Positions 1 through 7,142 of a stretch of 24,975 nucleotides of DNA are shown here, one piece after another. The position numbers and the translations under genes were made by a program. How positions within the stretch are numbered: position 1 is the first letter of the stretch; each line of letters opens with the position of its first letter. The stretch comes from CAZOWL01 sp964583605 (GTDB taxonomy: Bacteria > Pseudomonadota > Gammaproteobacteria > Chromatiales > Chromatiaceae), in the NCBI GenBank assembly GCA_964583605.1, contig CAZOWL010000065.1:1-24975 (forward strand), written 5' to 3'. The notes under the pieces are model-generated. The model searched no databases. It saw nothing but the letters and a program-made list of their open reading frames with translations, and was not told the DNA's origin.

Positions 1-2
1 AG

Positions 3-686
3 GACGCCTGGGTCGTCGTCGAGGGGGTCGAGATCCAAGTCCCGGTCGGCCAGCTAACGATCATGGGGCGAGCCGACCCACCCCGGACCATGAAATGTCG
101 CCTCGCCCCTGATCGTTCCCTCACCCCAACCCTCTCCCAGAGGGCGAGGGGGCGAACGTGCTCCGCGAATTTCATGGTAAAGGCCGGGGACCTGATCGTC
201 GTGCGCACCGGGGAGAAGGTGCCGGTCGACGGCGTCATCGAGAAGGGCGAGGCCGAGCTCAGCGAGGCGGTGATCACCGGCCGCTCGGAGCCGCGCTTCA
301 AAGATGTCGGGAAGCCCGTCTACGCCGGCAGCTATCTCGAGAACGGCGTCGTCTACCTGCGTGCGCGCTCGGTCGGCGAAGAGACCTACCTGGCGCGTAT
401 CGCGGCACTCGTCGAGGCGTCGCTCGACGAGAGGGCGCCACTGCAGCAGCGCGCCGACGAGCTGGCCACACGGCTGTTGAGGCTCGGCACGCTGATGACC
501 GCTGGCACGCTGATCATCACGCAGAGCCTGACCCGTGCCTTCACGGTCATGCTGATCATGTCGTGTCCGTGCTCGACGATCCTTGCCGCCTCGACGGCCA
601 TCAGCGCGGCGATCCACAATGCGGCACGGCGCCAGATCCTGGTCAACTCCTCGCGATTGCTCGCGCTTAAGCCCCGGTCAGGCTGA
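3..686 (+). pseudogene. Heavy-metal P1B-type ATPase, internal fragment with in-frame repeat insertion
   Basis: The reading frame is open from the window edge and encodes the actuator domain and the metal-binding membrane helix of a CPx-type metal ATPase. Visible landmarks are a GVEIQVPVGQL strand, KAGDLIVVRTGEKVPVDG, an ITGRSEP loop where most P-type ATPases have TGES, and MSCPCSTILAAST, the CPC helix. Two things are wrong. About 40 residues encoded by an 86-bp repeat and its flanks (roughly 60-180) separate VGQL from KAGDL, which are normally adjacent. The frame also leaves the family after AARRQILV (about 645) and stops at 686, so the phosphorylation site DKTGT and the whole nucleotide-binding domain are absent. 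The protein cannot be a working pump. The 5' part lies outside the window. The TGRSEP loop could be normal for this subfamily; I cannot check that here. Confidence 0.8.
90..175 (+). repeat. 86-bp inverted-repeat element (MITE/REP-like), copy 1
   Basis: The ends read ATGAAATGTCGC and GCGAATTTCAT, an inverted repeat with one unpaired base. The core contains CTGATCGTTCCCTCACCCC followed by AACCCTCTCCC and GGGCGAGG. A second copy of the same length lies inverted at 21202-21287. The core translates in the plus frame to SLTPTLSQRARG, a peptide often seen in annotated hypothetical proteins because this repeat family is common in proteobacterial genomes. It lies inside the ATPase remnant. Confidence 0.8.
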
Positions 687-840
687 GACTACGGCTAGGC
701 GCGCTCGGCCCGCACCGCATTCGTCCCTCCTCACCGTCTGGGTGAGTCCCGCAGGCAAAATGGGCGCAGCCGGGGAGCTCCCGCTCCTCGGCGCCGCGTC
801 TGCGGGGGACGCCAGCCGCATCCATGCTGACTGCTGGCTC

Positions 841-864
841 GCTGGCGGCTGGCGGCTGGCGGCT
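841..864 (+). repeat. Short tandem repeat, three GCTGGCG units
   Basis: Three perfect 7-bp units occur at 841-861, followed by GCT. They lie just downstream of the DUF2325 gene stop (876, minus strand). No function is apparent. The rest of 687-875 shows no gene. Confidence 0.5.
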
Positions 865-875
865 CTCATCAAGCC

Positions 876-2249
876 TCAAGCCGCCAATTGCTCCAAGGCC
901 CGAGCGAAGCTGGAGATCCCAGAGCTACGCAGCAGGATGCACGGCTTGGAGTGCCGTTTGCAGAACCGCTTCGCGCGGTAATAGGCGTTGTGGCTCACGA
1001 AATCCGCAGGACACACGACGGCGTCCGCGGCGGCCATCATAGCCTCAAGCCGGCGATCGCTGTCTTCGAGCCCGCCGTCGTGGCGGACCAGCTCCCCGTT
1101 GCACCGGGCGACCAGCTCCCGGTAATGCTCGGCCAATGTGCCGCGCCCACCGACGCACAGAATGCGCCGTCCCTGCAGATCGACGCAGGCCCGGCAGGCG
1201 TCGCCCCCGGCGCACCCCGAGACCGCCTGGGCGGAGGACTGCTGGCAGAGAAGGATCCGTTCGAGGGCCTCGGCCGCGGCCTGCCGGTCATCGAGCTCGG
1301 CCGAGAGTCGGGAGATCTGCTCGGTGGCGCGCTCGAATTCCTCGCTCAGGCGTTGGCCTTCCAGCGTCGCACGCTCGTAGCCGACCTGCAGCCTCTTAAC
1401 CTCGGCCCTGAGCTCTTCGACGCGTGTGTCGGTGCGGCGGGCAAGGTCCCCGCTCTTGTCGGTTGCGCGCTGGCCCTTCTGTTGCTGCTGTCGGCGAAGC
1501 GTCTCGTTGGCCCTGCCAAGCTGCGCCTTCAGGGCGGTCAAGAGACGGTCGCGGTCAGCCAGTCGCTGCGCGAAGCGCCGCGCCTCCTCAGCCCGCGCCC
1601 GCTCCACCGCAGCAAGGCGCGCCCGGGTCTCCGCCAGCACCCGAGCCTCGGTACAGTGTCCGGCGCCGATCTGGTGTGACAGCATGTGCACATCTTCGTA
1701 GGCTAACGCGCGCAAGCGTTGGTCGGCATACGGATGCGACATCAGGGCCCAGAGCGCCCCAGGCACATCGCCGCTCGCGACGGCCTCTCGCCAAAGCGCC
1801 TCCAGCTCCTCGGGGGTCTTTGCCCGCGAGAAGTGGCAGAGATGAGCTGGGTACTTTCGGTCCAGGCGCTTCTGCGCGGCGATCGATACGCTATTCTTCG
1901 TCTCGGCGGCACCAACGAAGCTCACGTGGATTTCGTAGTCGCTAAGCGAGTCCTCGGCCCAGCCCTCGAACCTTTGGGCGAGCCGCCGCAGCTCGTCGAC
2001 ATGCAGGCAGGTGCCCACGATCGGGCAGTGATACTTGTGATGAATTTCCCAGAGCTTCAGCGCGCGTTTCCTCTCACCAGCGCGCGGGACGGAAGGGCCG
2101 GCGACCAACGGCACAGCAGCCACGCTGGAAATAGGCGGGTCGTTGGACAGCCCCCTTTTGCCCCCAGTGAACTGCGCGGCCAGCGCCTCGCTCAGCTCAA
2201 GCCCCTGTGCCCCAGCCTGACCGCTCAAGATTGCCGTCAGCTCGTTCAT
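876..2249 (-). CDS. DUF2325 domain protein with central coiled coil
   Basis: This encodes 457 residues. The N-terminal third carries LWEIHHKYHCPIVGTC, a His/Cys-rich segment, and further mixed alpha/beta sequence. Residues about 195-330 are an Arg/Glu/Ala-rich coiled coil. A Cys cluster (CAGGDACRAC) at about 345-355 precedes the C-terminal DUF2325 domain (362-457), recognised by ILCVGGRG, RHDGG and the VVCPADFVSHNAYYRAKRFCK stretch. DUF2325 has no firmly assigned activity that I know of. The Cys pattern suggests metal or redox sensing, which is inference. I chose the ATG at 2249 because GGAG lies nine bases upstream; the longer frame from a GTG at 2267 lacks such a site. It is the third gene of a probable hemP operon, so iron- or haem-linked expression is likely. 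Confidence 0.8.
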   Translation of the reverse strand: MNELTAILSGQAGAQGLELSEALAAQFTGGKRGLSNDPPISSVAAVPLVAGPSVPRAGERKRALKLWEIHHKYHCPIVGTCLHVDELRRLAQRFEGWAEDSLSDYEIHVSFVGAAETKNSVSIAAQKRLDRKYPAHLCHFSRAKTPEELEALWREAVASGDVPGALWALMSHPYADQRLRALAYEDVHMLSHQIGAGHCTEARVLAETRARLAAVERARAEEARRFAQRLADRDRLLTALKAQLGRANETLRRQQQQKGQRATDKSGDLARRTDTRVEELRAEVKRLQVGYERATLEGQRLSEEFERATEQISRLSAELDDRQAAAEALERILLCQQSSAQAVSGCAGGDACRACVDLQGRRILCVGGRGTLAEHYRELVARCNGELVRHDGGLEDSDRRLEAMMAAADAVVCPADFVSHNAYYRAKRFCKRHSKPCILLRSSGISSFARALEQLAA

Positions 2250-2350
2250 TAGCGTCATCTCCAACACAAACGATCGTCAAGTCATTAGCTGGCTGGCAAA
2301 GAAGGGCTCGCATCGCTGTCACGGGCCTCGCTCCGCGAGGCCGTATCCAA

Positions 2351-2521
2351 TCATGGCATGCTCCGGCGCTCCGATCGCGGCGCATTGCCCCGGCGTCGAT
2401 ACTCGGTCCACTCCCGCGCATGCTCGCGCAGCAGCCGCCACCGCCGCTGGCGCTGACTCTCAGGCATCTGCGAGACGATGCGCTGCAGCGTCTCGGCCAG
2501 GCGATGCGGTGAGCCCTTCAC
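2351..2521 (-). CDS. Small hypothetical protein, 56 residues, between hemP and DUF2325 gene
   Basis: A GTG-initiated frame begins 13 bases after the hemP stop and has strong coding character: KGSPHRLAETLQRIVSQMP, then an Arg-rich helix (QRQRRWRLLREHAREW) and a basic tail ending RRSMP. The predicted product is mostly helical and very basic. No clear Shine-Dalgarno sequence is seen, which fits translational coupling to hemP. It is followed after about 100 bases by the DUF2325 gene on the same strand. I do not recognise the family. Its small size and GTG start leave real doubt, but the amino acid pattern does not look like a shadow. Confidence 0.5.
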   Translation of the reverse strand: MKGSPHRLAETLQRIVSQMPESQRQRRWRLLREHAREWTEYRRRGNAPRSERRSMP

Positions 2522-2534
2522 ACTCGGAACCGCA

Positions 2535-2723
2535 TTATTTAGTCAGAATGAGCTTGTCATTGCGCGTCAGGAGCAGCGTGTAACAGGCACCAGCATGCTC
2601 GATAATGAGCCGTCGCTCGCCGCGCAGCAGACTGTCGCTGCGTACACGATTCGGCTCTGAGACCGACTGCTTGTCCGTGCTGTCCCGTACACGTGAAATG
2701 GGTTCAGGGATGGCTTGGCTCAT
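2535..2723 (-). CDS. hemP: Hemin uptake protein HemP
   Basis: The 62-residue product ends in the HemP signature: LLRGERRLIIEHAGACYTL followed by LLTRNDKLILTK, the R-x-G-x-x-x-L-x-I-x-H-x-G...LTR-x-x-KLILTK pattern of the family. HemP proteins are small cytoplasmic proteins encoded with haem uptake genes. In some proteobacteria HemP acts as a positive factor for haem receptor expression. The first 30 residues are polar and variable. The ATG at 2723 has GGGGAGA eight bases upstream; the longer frame to 2819 would run through the promoter. No haem receptor or ABC transporter is next to it in this window, which is unusual. Instead it leads a 56-codon ORF and a DUF2325 gene. Confidence 0.88.
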   Translation of the reverse strand: MSQAIPEPISRVRDSTDKQSVSEPNRVRSDSLLRGERRLIIEHAGACYTLLLTRNDKLILTK

Positions 2724-2789
2724 GGTTTCTCCCCGCTGATGGCTGCACAGATTGGCGCAATCTCTGACCGGCCGGTTGGAATATACGCG

Positions 2790-2819
2790 AATCATAGTGA
2801 TTAGCGTTACGCGTTGCAA
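2790..2819 (-). promoter_or_regulatory. hemP promoter with Fur-like dyad
   Basis: On the minus strand TTGCAA (2819-2814) is followed after 17 bases by TATGAT (2796-2791), a good sigma-70 pair. The -10 lies in the perfect dyad AATCA-TAG-TGATT (plus strand 2790-2802). The surrounding 19 bases match the Fur consensus GATAATGATAATCATTATC at 12 positions. Fur repression of hemP is well known in other bacteria, so iron control here is likely. Confidence 0.6.
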
Positions 2820-3130
2820 GAAGATTTTGGCGATCTACTGCGGGCATCGAGCAAGGCGCCGTTCCCGGCATTCCGCGGACGCTGTCCCGTGCGCCTGCTC
2901 CTGGCGACGGCAACGCTGGCCGCGGCGCCGCCCGCGGCATGGCGATCACGGATGGTCGAAGCTGAAGGCCTCGCGTCGACCAAGATCGAGCTCCGGGCAC
3001 GGCCCACTTGCGCGCTGAGGGCCAAGCGTGCTTCGGCTCGGGCCCCAGACAACGGACGTGAAACCCTCTTGGTCAGTTAAGCTCGGCGCACGCGCTCCTG
3101 AGCTTGACCTGGGCTCAGAGACGGGTGACC
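2820..3130. other. Stretch with no recognisable gene
   Basis: Open frames exist on both strands but none shows a family motif, a good ribosome binding site or a convincing amino acid pattern. A 6-bp dyad, CTGAGC/GCTCAG (3098-3118), lies just past the stop of the small membrane protein gene. It has no T-run and may be a weak transcript end. Confidence 0.4.
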
Positions 3131-3313
3131 TCAGGGCTGATCCGCGGACTGGGGCTTGGATGGTGCCGCGGCCTCGGCCGAGCGCGACGACCCGCCGGCC
3201 CCCTGGGACCGTCCAGTCTCGATGCTTTCCAGCACCAACAGCGCGACCAGCACAGTCGCCGTGGCCGCGATGGCGGGGATCAAGGTGCGCATGGGTCGAG
3301 TTGTGCCATTCAT
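3131..3313 (-). CDS. Small single-pass membrane protein, 60 residues
   Basis: The frame starts MNGTTRPMRTL, continues with one hydrophobic segment (about residues 12-32, LIPAIAATATVLVALLVL) and ends with a hydrophilic Ser/Ala/Pro/Gln-rich tail. GAGGG lies about ten bases before the ATG, which supports this start over the longer frame from 3451. The basic N-terminus followed by a helix suggests an N-in anchor with the tail outside, or an uncleaved signal. I do not recognise a family. A possible promoter with a Fur-like site lies about 200 bases upstream, so it may belong with the iron-regulated hemP group. Confidence 0.45.
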   Translation of the reverse strand: MNGTTRPMRTLIPAIAATATVLVALLVLESIETGRSQGAGGSSRSAEAAAPSKPQSADQP

Positions 3314-3820
3314 AATCGATTGCCCTCGAGACTTGATTGCCAACGTGTGCCCATCCGGCGCTGTAGCGGCCGGAACCGAGAGTGATGGGCATCGCGCAGC
3401 GCGCAGACCCTGGAGACCAACTTGATTCGTCTCGTTGGCGAGCCTCGTCACGACGTGGTCATCCCCGCGCCCGGAGCTGCCCCACGATGCGAACCGGGAT
3501 TGCCTGTTTGAGTGATAACGGTTCTTATTATTTATATTGCAGCCGGCTCGTCAACCCTTTCGAGCATGGCAGCGATGCCCAAGCGGTGCGTCAATAATCC
3601 AGCGGGTCAGCAGGGACTTCAGGCGCGGAATGCCAGCCAACCGATTAGCAATGAGGGCACAGCCCTGTTGCGTCTACAGCGCTCCCTACCCAAGAGCGCC
3701 GAGGTCGCCACACTCGAAGGTGATCTGACGCTCGCTGGGTCCGTTCGATATCGAGCGTGCTTGGGAGGCCTGCGCAGATGGCGGATGCGCGCCAAGATCA
3801 TGCCGTACCTGCTGACCTCT
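3314..3820. other. 507-base stretch between membrane protein gene and frdD, no gene recognised
   Basis: Apart from the AT-rich promoter-like block at 3514-3554 I see no feature. Open frames overlapping from 3512 onwards on the plus strand are antisense to the frd genes and carry no family motif. I found no convincing hairpin terminator after frdD. Confidence 0.4.
3514..3554 (-). promoter_or_regulatory. Putative promoter with Fur-like box
   Basis: The plus strand 3514-3532 reads GATAACGGTTCTTATTATT, which agrees with the 19-base Fur consensus at 13 positions. On the minus strand TTGACG (3554-3549) lies 16-17 bases before AATAAT/ATAATA, so the box would overlap the -10 and start site of a promoter reading toward the small membrane protein gene. 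This AT-rich island stands out in GC-rich surroundings. The leader would be nearly 200 bases long, which weakens the assignment. Confidence 0.4.
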
Positions 3821-4177
3821 TCAGGAGCCCATCCGAACGAGCGCACCGCCTGCCACGAGGGTGCCCGCCGTGGCGAAGCCGTAAAGCCCGAGCTTGGCGC
3901 GAGCCCCGGTCTGGAGTCCCAGGTCGTGGAGGCTGTGGAGGATCCGATGGCAGCCGTGGAACAGGAACAGGGCGATGACGGCAAGCAGCGCGAGCCCGCC
4001 GAGTGGGTGCTGCGCGAAGGCCTGGACGTTGGCGTAGCTCAGCGTGTGCTCTGGCAGCAGGAGCCCGAGCGGCACCGCGATGCCGCTGATGAAGATCAGC
4101 ACCGGCCCGATCAGCGCCGAGAGCATCCCCCCGGCACCGAACAGGGCCCAGAAGACCGGCTCGTTGGATCGCTTCAT
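3821..4177 (-). CDS. frdD: Fumarate reductase membrane subunit D
   Basis: This encodes 118 residues, close to the 119 of E. coli FrdD. It opens with KRSNEPVFWALFGAGGM, nearly identical to the E. coli start and including the Trp near the proximal quinone site. It has three hydrophobic helices and the HGCHRILHSLHDL segment matching the His-rich quinone-site segment of FrdD. With FrdC it anchors the catalytic FrdAB dimer in the cytoplasmic membrane and binds menaquinol without haem. The ATG overlaps the frdC stop by four bases (ATGA), so the two are translationally coupled. It is the last gene of the ppc-frdABCD operon. Confidence 0.93.
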   Translation of the reverse strand: MKRSNEPVFWALFGAGGMLSALIGPVLIFISGIAVPLGLLLPEHTLSYANVQAFAQHPLGGLALLAVIALFLFHGCHRILHSLHDLGLQTGARAKLGLYGFATAGTLVAGGALVRMGS

Positions 4178-4569
4178 CGGGTCACCCAGAGGAGTGCTAC
4201 GAGGATCACGGCCGAGAGGACCGCGCTCGTAACGAGACCGCCCCACACGAAATGCCGCGGCTCGATCGGCAGGTCGGGGGCAGTCTTCGGCATGACCTGA
4301 AACCAGGTCATGCTGTGATAGAGCGCGGCCAGCAGTGCGAGCGTGTGCAGGCCGATCGACACGGGCGTCTCAAGCAGCGCCCGCCAGGCGCTGTAGGCAC
4401 CGGGACCCCATGCGAGGCACAGCAGACCCGCGAGCAGCATCACCGCGTAGCCGGCGAGAAAGACCGCCGAGCCTTCGCGGAGCATGTAGCGCGCGAAATA
4501 GGGGTTGCGCGTCCACCACCACTTCATCGGACGGACATAGGTCTTGAGGGTAGGCCGGTGTCGGGTCAT
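4174..4569 (-). CDS. frdC: Fumarate reductase membrane subunit C
   Basis: This encodes 131 residues, the same length as E. coli FrdC. Residues 11-15 (YVRPM) and YMLREGSAV at 28-36 match the family. Arg31 and Glu32 correspond to the Arg28/Glu29 pair of E. coli FrdC near the quinone site. Three transmembrane helices follow, then a short tail. It pairs with FrdD as the di-helical-bundle anchor of menaquinol:fumarate reductase. The start overlaps the frdB stop by four bases. No haem-ligating pattern is evident, which fits the E. coli-type haem-free enzyme rather than the Wolinella type. Confidence 0.93.
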   Translation of the reverse strand: MTRHRPTLKTYVRPMKWWWTRNPYFARYMLREGSAVFLAGYAVMLLAGLLCLAWGPGAYSAWRALLETPVSIGLHTLALLAALYHSMTWFQVMPKTAPDLPIEPRHFVWGGLVTSAVLSAVILVALLWVTR

Positions 4570-5333
4570 CTGTGCTCACCCCGCGGCATCAGCAGGCGCA
4601 GGACATTGAAGTAGTCCATTGTGCTCCTGACCTTGTTCTGGTTGATCGCATGGGCCGGGTCAACCCCCTTCGGGCAGACCTCGGAGCAATAGCCCACCAG
4701 CGTGCAGCCCCAGACCCCCGCCTCGGCGTTGGCCAGGTCGCGGCGCGCCTTCCAGCCCCGGTCCCGCGAATCGGCGTTGTAGCGGTGCAGCAGCGCGAGC
4801 GCGGCCGGCCCCGTGAACTTAGGATCCAGGCCGTACTGCGGGCAGGCGGCATAGCACAGCAGACAGTTGATGCATTGCGAATACTGGTAGTAGCGCGCCA
4901 TCTGCACCGGGGTCTGGCGGTTGGGGCCAGCCGCCAGCGGGCGCTCCTCCTCGGGGACCAAATAGGGTCGGACGCGCTCGAGCTGGTCGAGAAAGCCGCT
5001 CTGGTCGACGGCGAGGTCGCGCACGACCGGGAAATGATCGAGCGGCTCGACGCGCACCCTGTGCGGGTAGTAGTCCCGCAGAAACGTCTGGCAGGAGAGG
5101 CGCGGCACCCCGTTGATCATCTGGCCGCAGCTGCCGCAGATCGCCATGCGGCATGACCAGCGGAAGGTCAAGGTGCCGTCGAGGCGATCTTTGATGTACT
5201 GCAACCCCTGCAGCACCGAGGTGTCCCGCGCGAAAGGCACCTGATAGCGCTGGAAGCGCGGCTGCGGGCTGGTCTCCGGGTGGTAGCGGAAGCACTCGAT
5301 CTCGATCGTTCGGGAAGCTGTCGCGTCGGGCAT
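4566..5333 (-). CDS. frdB: Fumarate reductase iron-sulfur subunit B
   Basis: This encodes 255 residues (E. coli FrdB 244). The [2Fe-2S] cluster ligands are Cys61, Cys66, Cys69 and Cys81 (SCRMAICGSCG...LSC). The ligands of the [4Fe-4S] and [3Fe-4S] clusters lie in CINCLLCYAACP (154-165) and CTLVGYCSEVCPKGVDP (210-226). The subunit carries electrons from menaquinol in FrdCD to the flavin in FrdA at the inner face of the membrane. The ATG at 5333 is preceded by GGAG with nine bases of spacing, so I prefer it to the upstream start at 5357. The 34-base gap from frdA and the ATGA overlap with frdC fit a single operon. Confidence 0.94.
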   Translation of the reverse strand: MPDATASRTIEIECFRYHPETSPQPRFQRYQVPFARDTSVLQGLQYIKDRLDGTLTFRWSCRMAICGSCGQMINGVPRLSCQTFLRDYYPHRVRVEPLDHFPVVRDLAVDQSGFLDQLERVRPYLVPEEERPLAAGPNRQTPVQMARYYQYSQCINCLLCYAACPQYGLDPKFTGPAALALLHRYNADSRDRGWKARRDLANAEAGVWGCTLVGYCSEVCPKGVDPAHAINQNKVRSTMDYFNVLRLLMPRGEHR

Positions 5334-5367
5334 GGTTAACGGCTCCGGGCGTTGCAATGGCGCGGCG

Positions 5368-7113
5368 CTAGCGCTCGTCGCCGCGCGGCTGGGGCGGCGA
5401 GCGGGTGATCGTCACCGGCGCGTGGCCGATGCCCGGCGGCCCGTCACCGCCGTGGGTCGCGAGCGAATGCACAAGGTAGCGCTCGTCGTCGCGCCCTCGG
5501 TAGTCATCGAGCCGCACATGGGCGCCGCGCGACTCCCGACGGTGGTAAGCCGAGTGCGCCATCGCCTCGGCGACCTCCAGCATCCAACCGAGCTCGATCG
5601 CCGACAGCCATTCGCTGTTGAAGACGCGGCCGCGGTCGTCGAGCCGGACACCGGTGCGATAGCGCTCGCGCAGCTCGGCGAGCTTCTCGCAGGTCTCGTG
5701 CATGCCGCGCTCATCGCGGAAGATGCCGACCCCGGCCTCCATCGTGGCGCCGAGCTCGTCACGCAGTGTCGCGACACGCTCGCCGGAGCGGCAGCCGAGC
5801 ATCGAGAGCAGGGCTTGTGCCGAGTCCTCGGCCTGGGCGCGGAGGCCGTTCGCCGGGGCATCCGCGATGCCGCGCGCATAGGTCGCCGCCCGCTCCCCGG
5901 CGACGCGCCCGAACACCAGTATCTCGGCCAGCGAGTTCGAGCCGAGCCGATTGGCGCCGTGGATGCCGGTGCTCGCGCATTCGCCGGCCGCGTAGAGCCC
6001 CTGGAGCGCAGTCTCGCCCCAGAGATTGCAGGCGATGCCGCCCATCGTGTAGTGGACCGCTGGGCGCACCGGGATCGGCTCAGTGACCGGATCGACACCG
6101 GCGAAGGTCCTTGCGACCTCGGTGATCAGCGGCAGCCGCTCATGGATCCGCTGCGCGCCCAGATGGCGCAGGTCGAGATGGACGGCCTGGCCCTGCGGGG
6201 TCTCGATCGTGTTGCCCTTGCGTTCCTCGTGCCAAAAGGCCTGCGAGATCCGATCCCGCGAGCCGAGCTCCATGGCCTTGGGGCGCGGCCAGGGGTCGAC
6301 GGGACCGAGACCATAGTCCTGCAGGTAGCGCTCACCATGGCGGTTCACCAGGATGCCGCCCTCACCGCGGCAGCCCTCGGTGATCAGGATGCCGCTCCCG
6401 GGCAGCGTGGTCGGGTGGTACTGCACGAACTCCATGTCCCGCAACGGCACGCCGCGCCGGTACGCCAGCGCCATGCCGTCGCCGGTGACGATGCCGGCGT
6501 TGGTGTTGCGCGCGTAGATGCGCCCGGCACCGCCGGTGCAGAGGATCACGGCCTTGCACTGGAACAGGACCAGCGCGCCGGTGGCGATCTCGATCGCGAG
6601 CGCGCCGCGCACCCGGCCGCCCTCGACCAACAGGTCGGCGACGAAGAGCTCGTCGTAGCGGCGGATGCCGGGGTATTTGAGGCTAGTCTGAAACAGCGTG
6701 TGCAGGATGTGGAAGCCGGTCTTGTCGGCGGCGAACCAGGTGCGCTGCACCCCCATGCCACCGAAGAAGCGCACATTGATGCGTCCATCGTCCTGACGGC
6801 TCCAGGGACAACCCCAGTGCTCGAGCTGTGTCAGCTCCGCGGCGCAGCGCTCGACGAAGTACTCCACGGCATCCTGATCGCATAGCCAGTCGCCGCCGGA
6901 GACGGTGTCGTGGAAGTGCTGCGCCAACGAATCGTCGTCCCGCACCACCCCCGCCGAGCCGCCTTCCGCCGCAACCGTGTGGCTGCGCATCGGTATCACC
7001 TTGGACAGCAGTGATAGCTCCAAGTCGGGCACGGCTTGGATCGCCGCGATCGCCGCACGCAATCCGGCTCCGCCCCCGCCCACGATGAGTAGATCGCTCT
7101 TGATGACGTCCAT
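5368..7113 (-). CDS. frdA: Fumarate reductase flavoprotein subunit A
   Basis: This encodes 581 residues, slightly shorter than E. coli FrdA. The FAD-binding GGGGAGLRAA lies at 12-21, and MRSHTVAAEGG holds His45, the residue that binds FAD covalently. Active-site segments ITEGCRGEGG, RPAVHYTMGG and GANRLGSNSLAE are all present. The overall sequence is closer to E. coli FrdA than to SdhA (WGCPWSR, RTWFAADKTGFH, QAFWHE). The enzyme reduces fumarate to succinate with electrons from menaquinol, although the complex can also run as a succinate dehydrogenase. GGAG five bases before the ATG at 7113 decides the start. Only 29 bases separate it from the ppc stop. Confidence 0.95.
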   Translation of the reverse strand: MDVIKSDLLIVGGGGAGLRAAIAAIQAVPDLELSLLSKVIPMRSHTVAAEGGSAGVVRDDDSLAQHFHDTVSGGDWLCDQDAVEYFVERCAAELTQLEHWGCPWSRQDDGRINVRFFGGMGVQRTWFAADKTGFHILHTLFQTSLKYPGIRRYDELFVADLLVEGGRVRGALAIEIATGALVLFQCKAVILCTGGAGRIYARNTNAGIVTGDGMALAYRRGVPLRDMEFVQYHPTTLPGSGILITEGCRGEGGILVNRHGERYLQDYGLGPVDPWPRPKAMELGSRDRISQAFWHEERKGNTIETPQGQAVHLDLRHLGAQRIHERLPLITEVARTFAGVDPVTEPIPVRPAVHYTMGGIACNLWGETALQGLYAAGECASTGIHGANRLGSNSLAEILVFGRVAGERAATYARGIADAPANGLRAQAEDSAQALLSMLGCRSGERVATLRDELGATMEAGVGIFRDERGMHETCEKLAELRERYRTGVRLDDRGRVFNSEWLSAIELGWMLEVAEAMAHSAYHRRESRGAHVRLDDYRGRDDERYLVHSLATHGGDGPPGIGHAPVTITRSPPQPRGDER

Positions 7114-7142
7114 AACGGCTCCAATTGCTCGCGCTGCCAGCT

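Noticed and set aside
5332..6885. 517-residue plus-strand open frame
   Set aside because: It is antisense to frdB/frdA, has no motif and reflects GC-rich third-position bias of the minus-strand genes.
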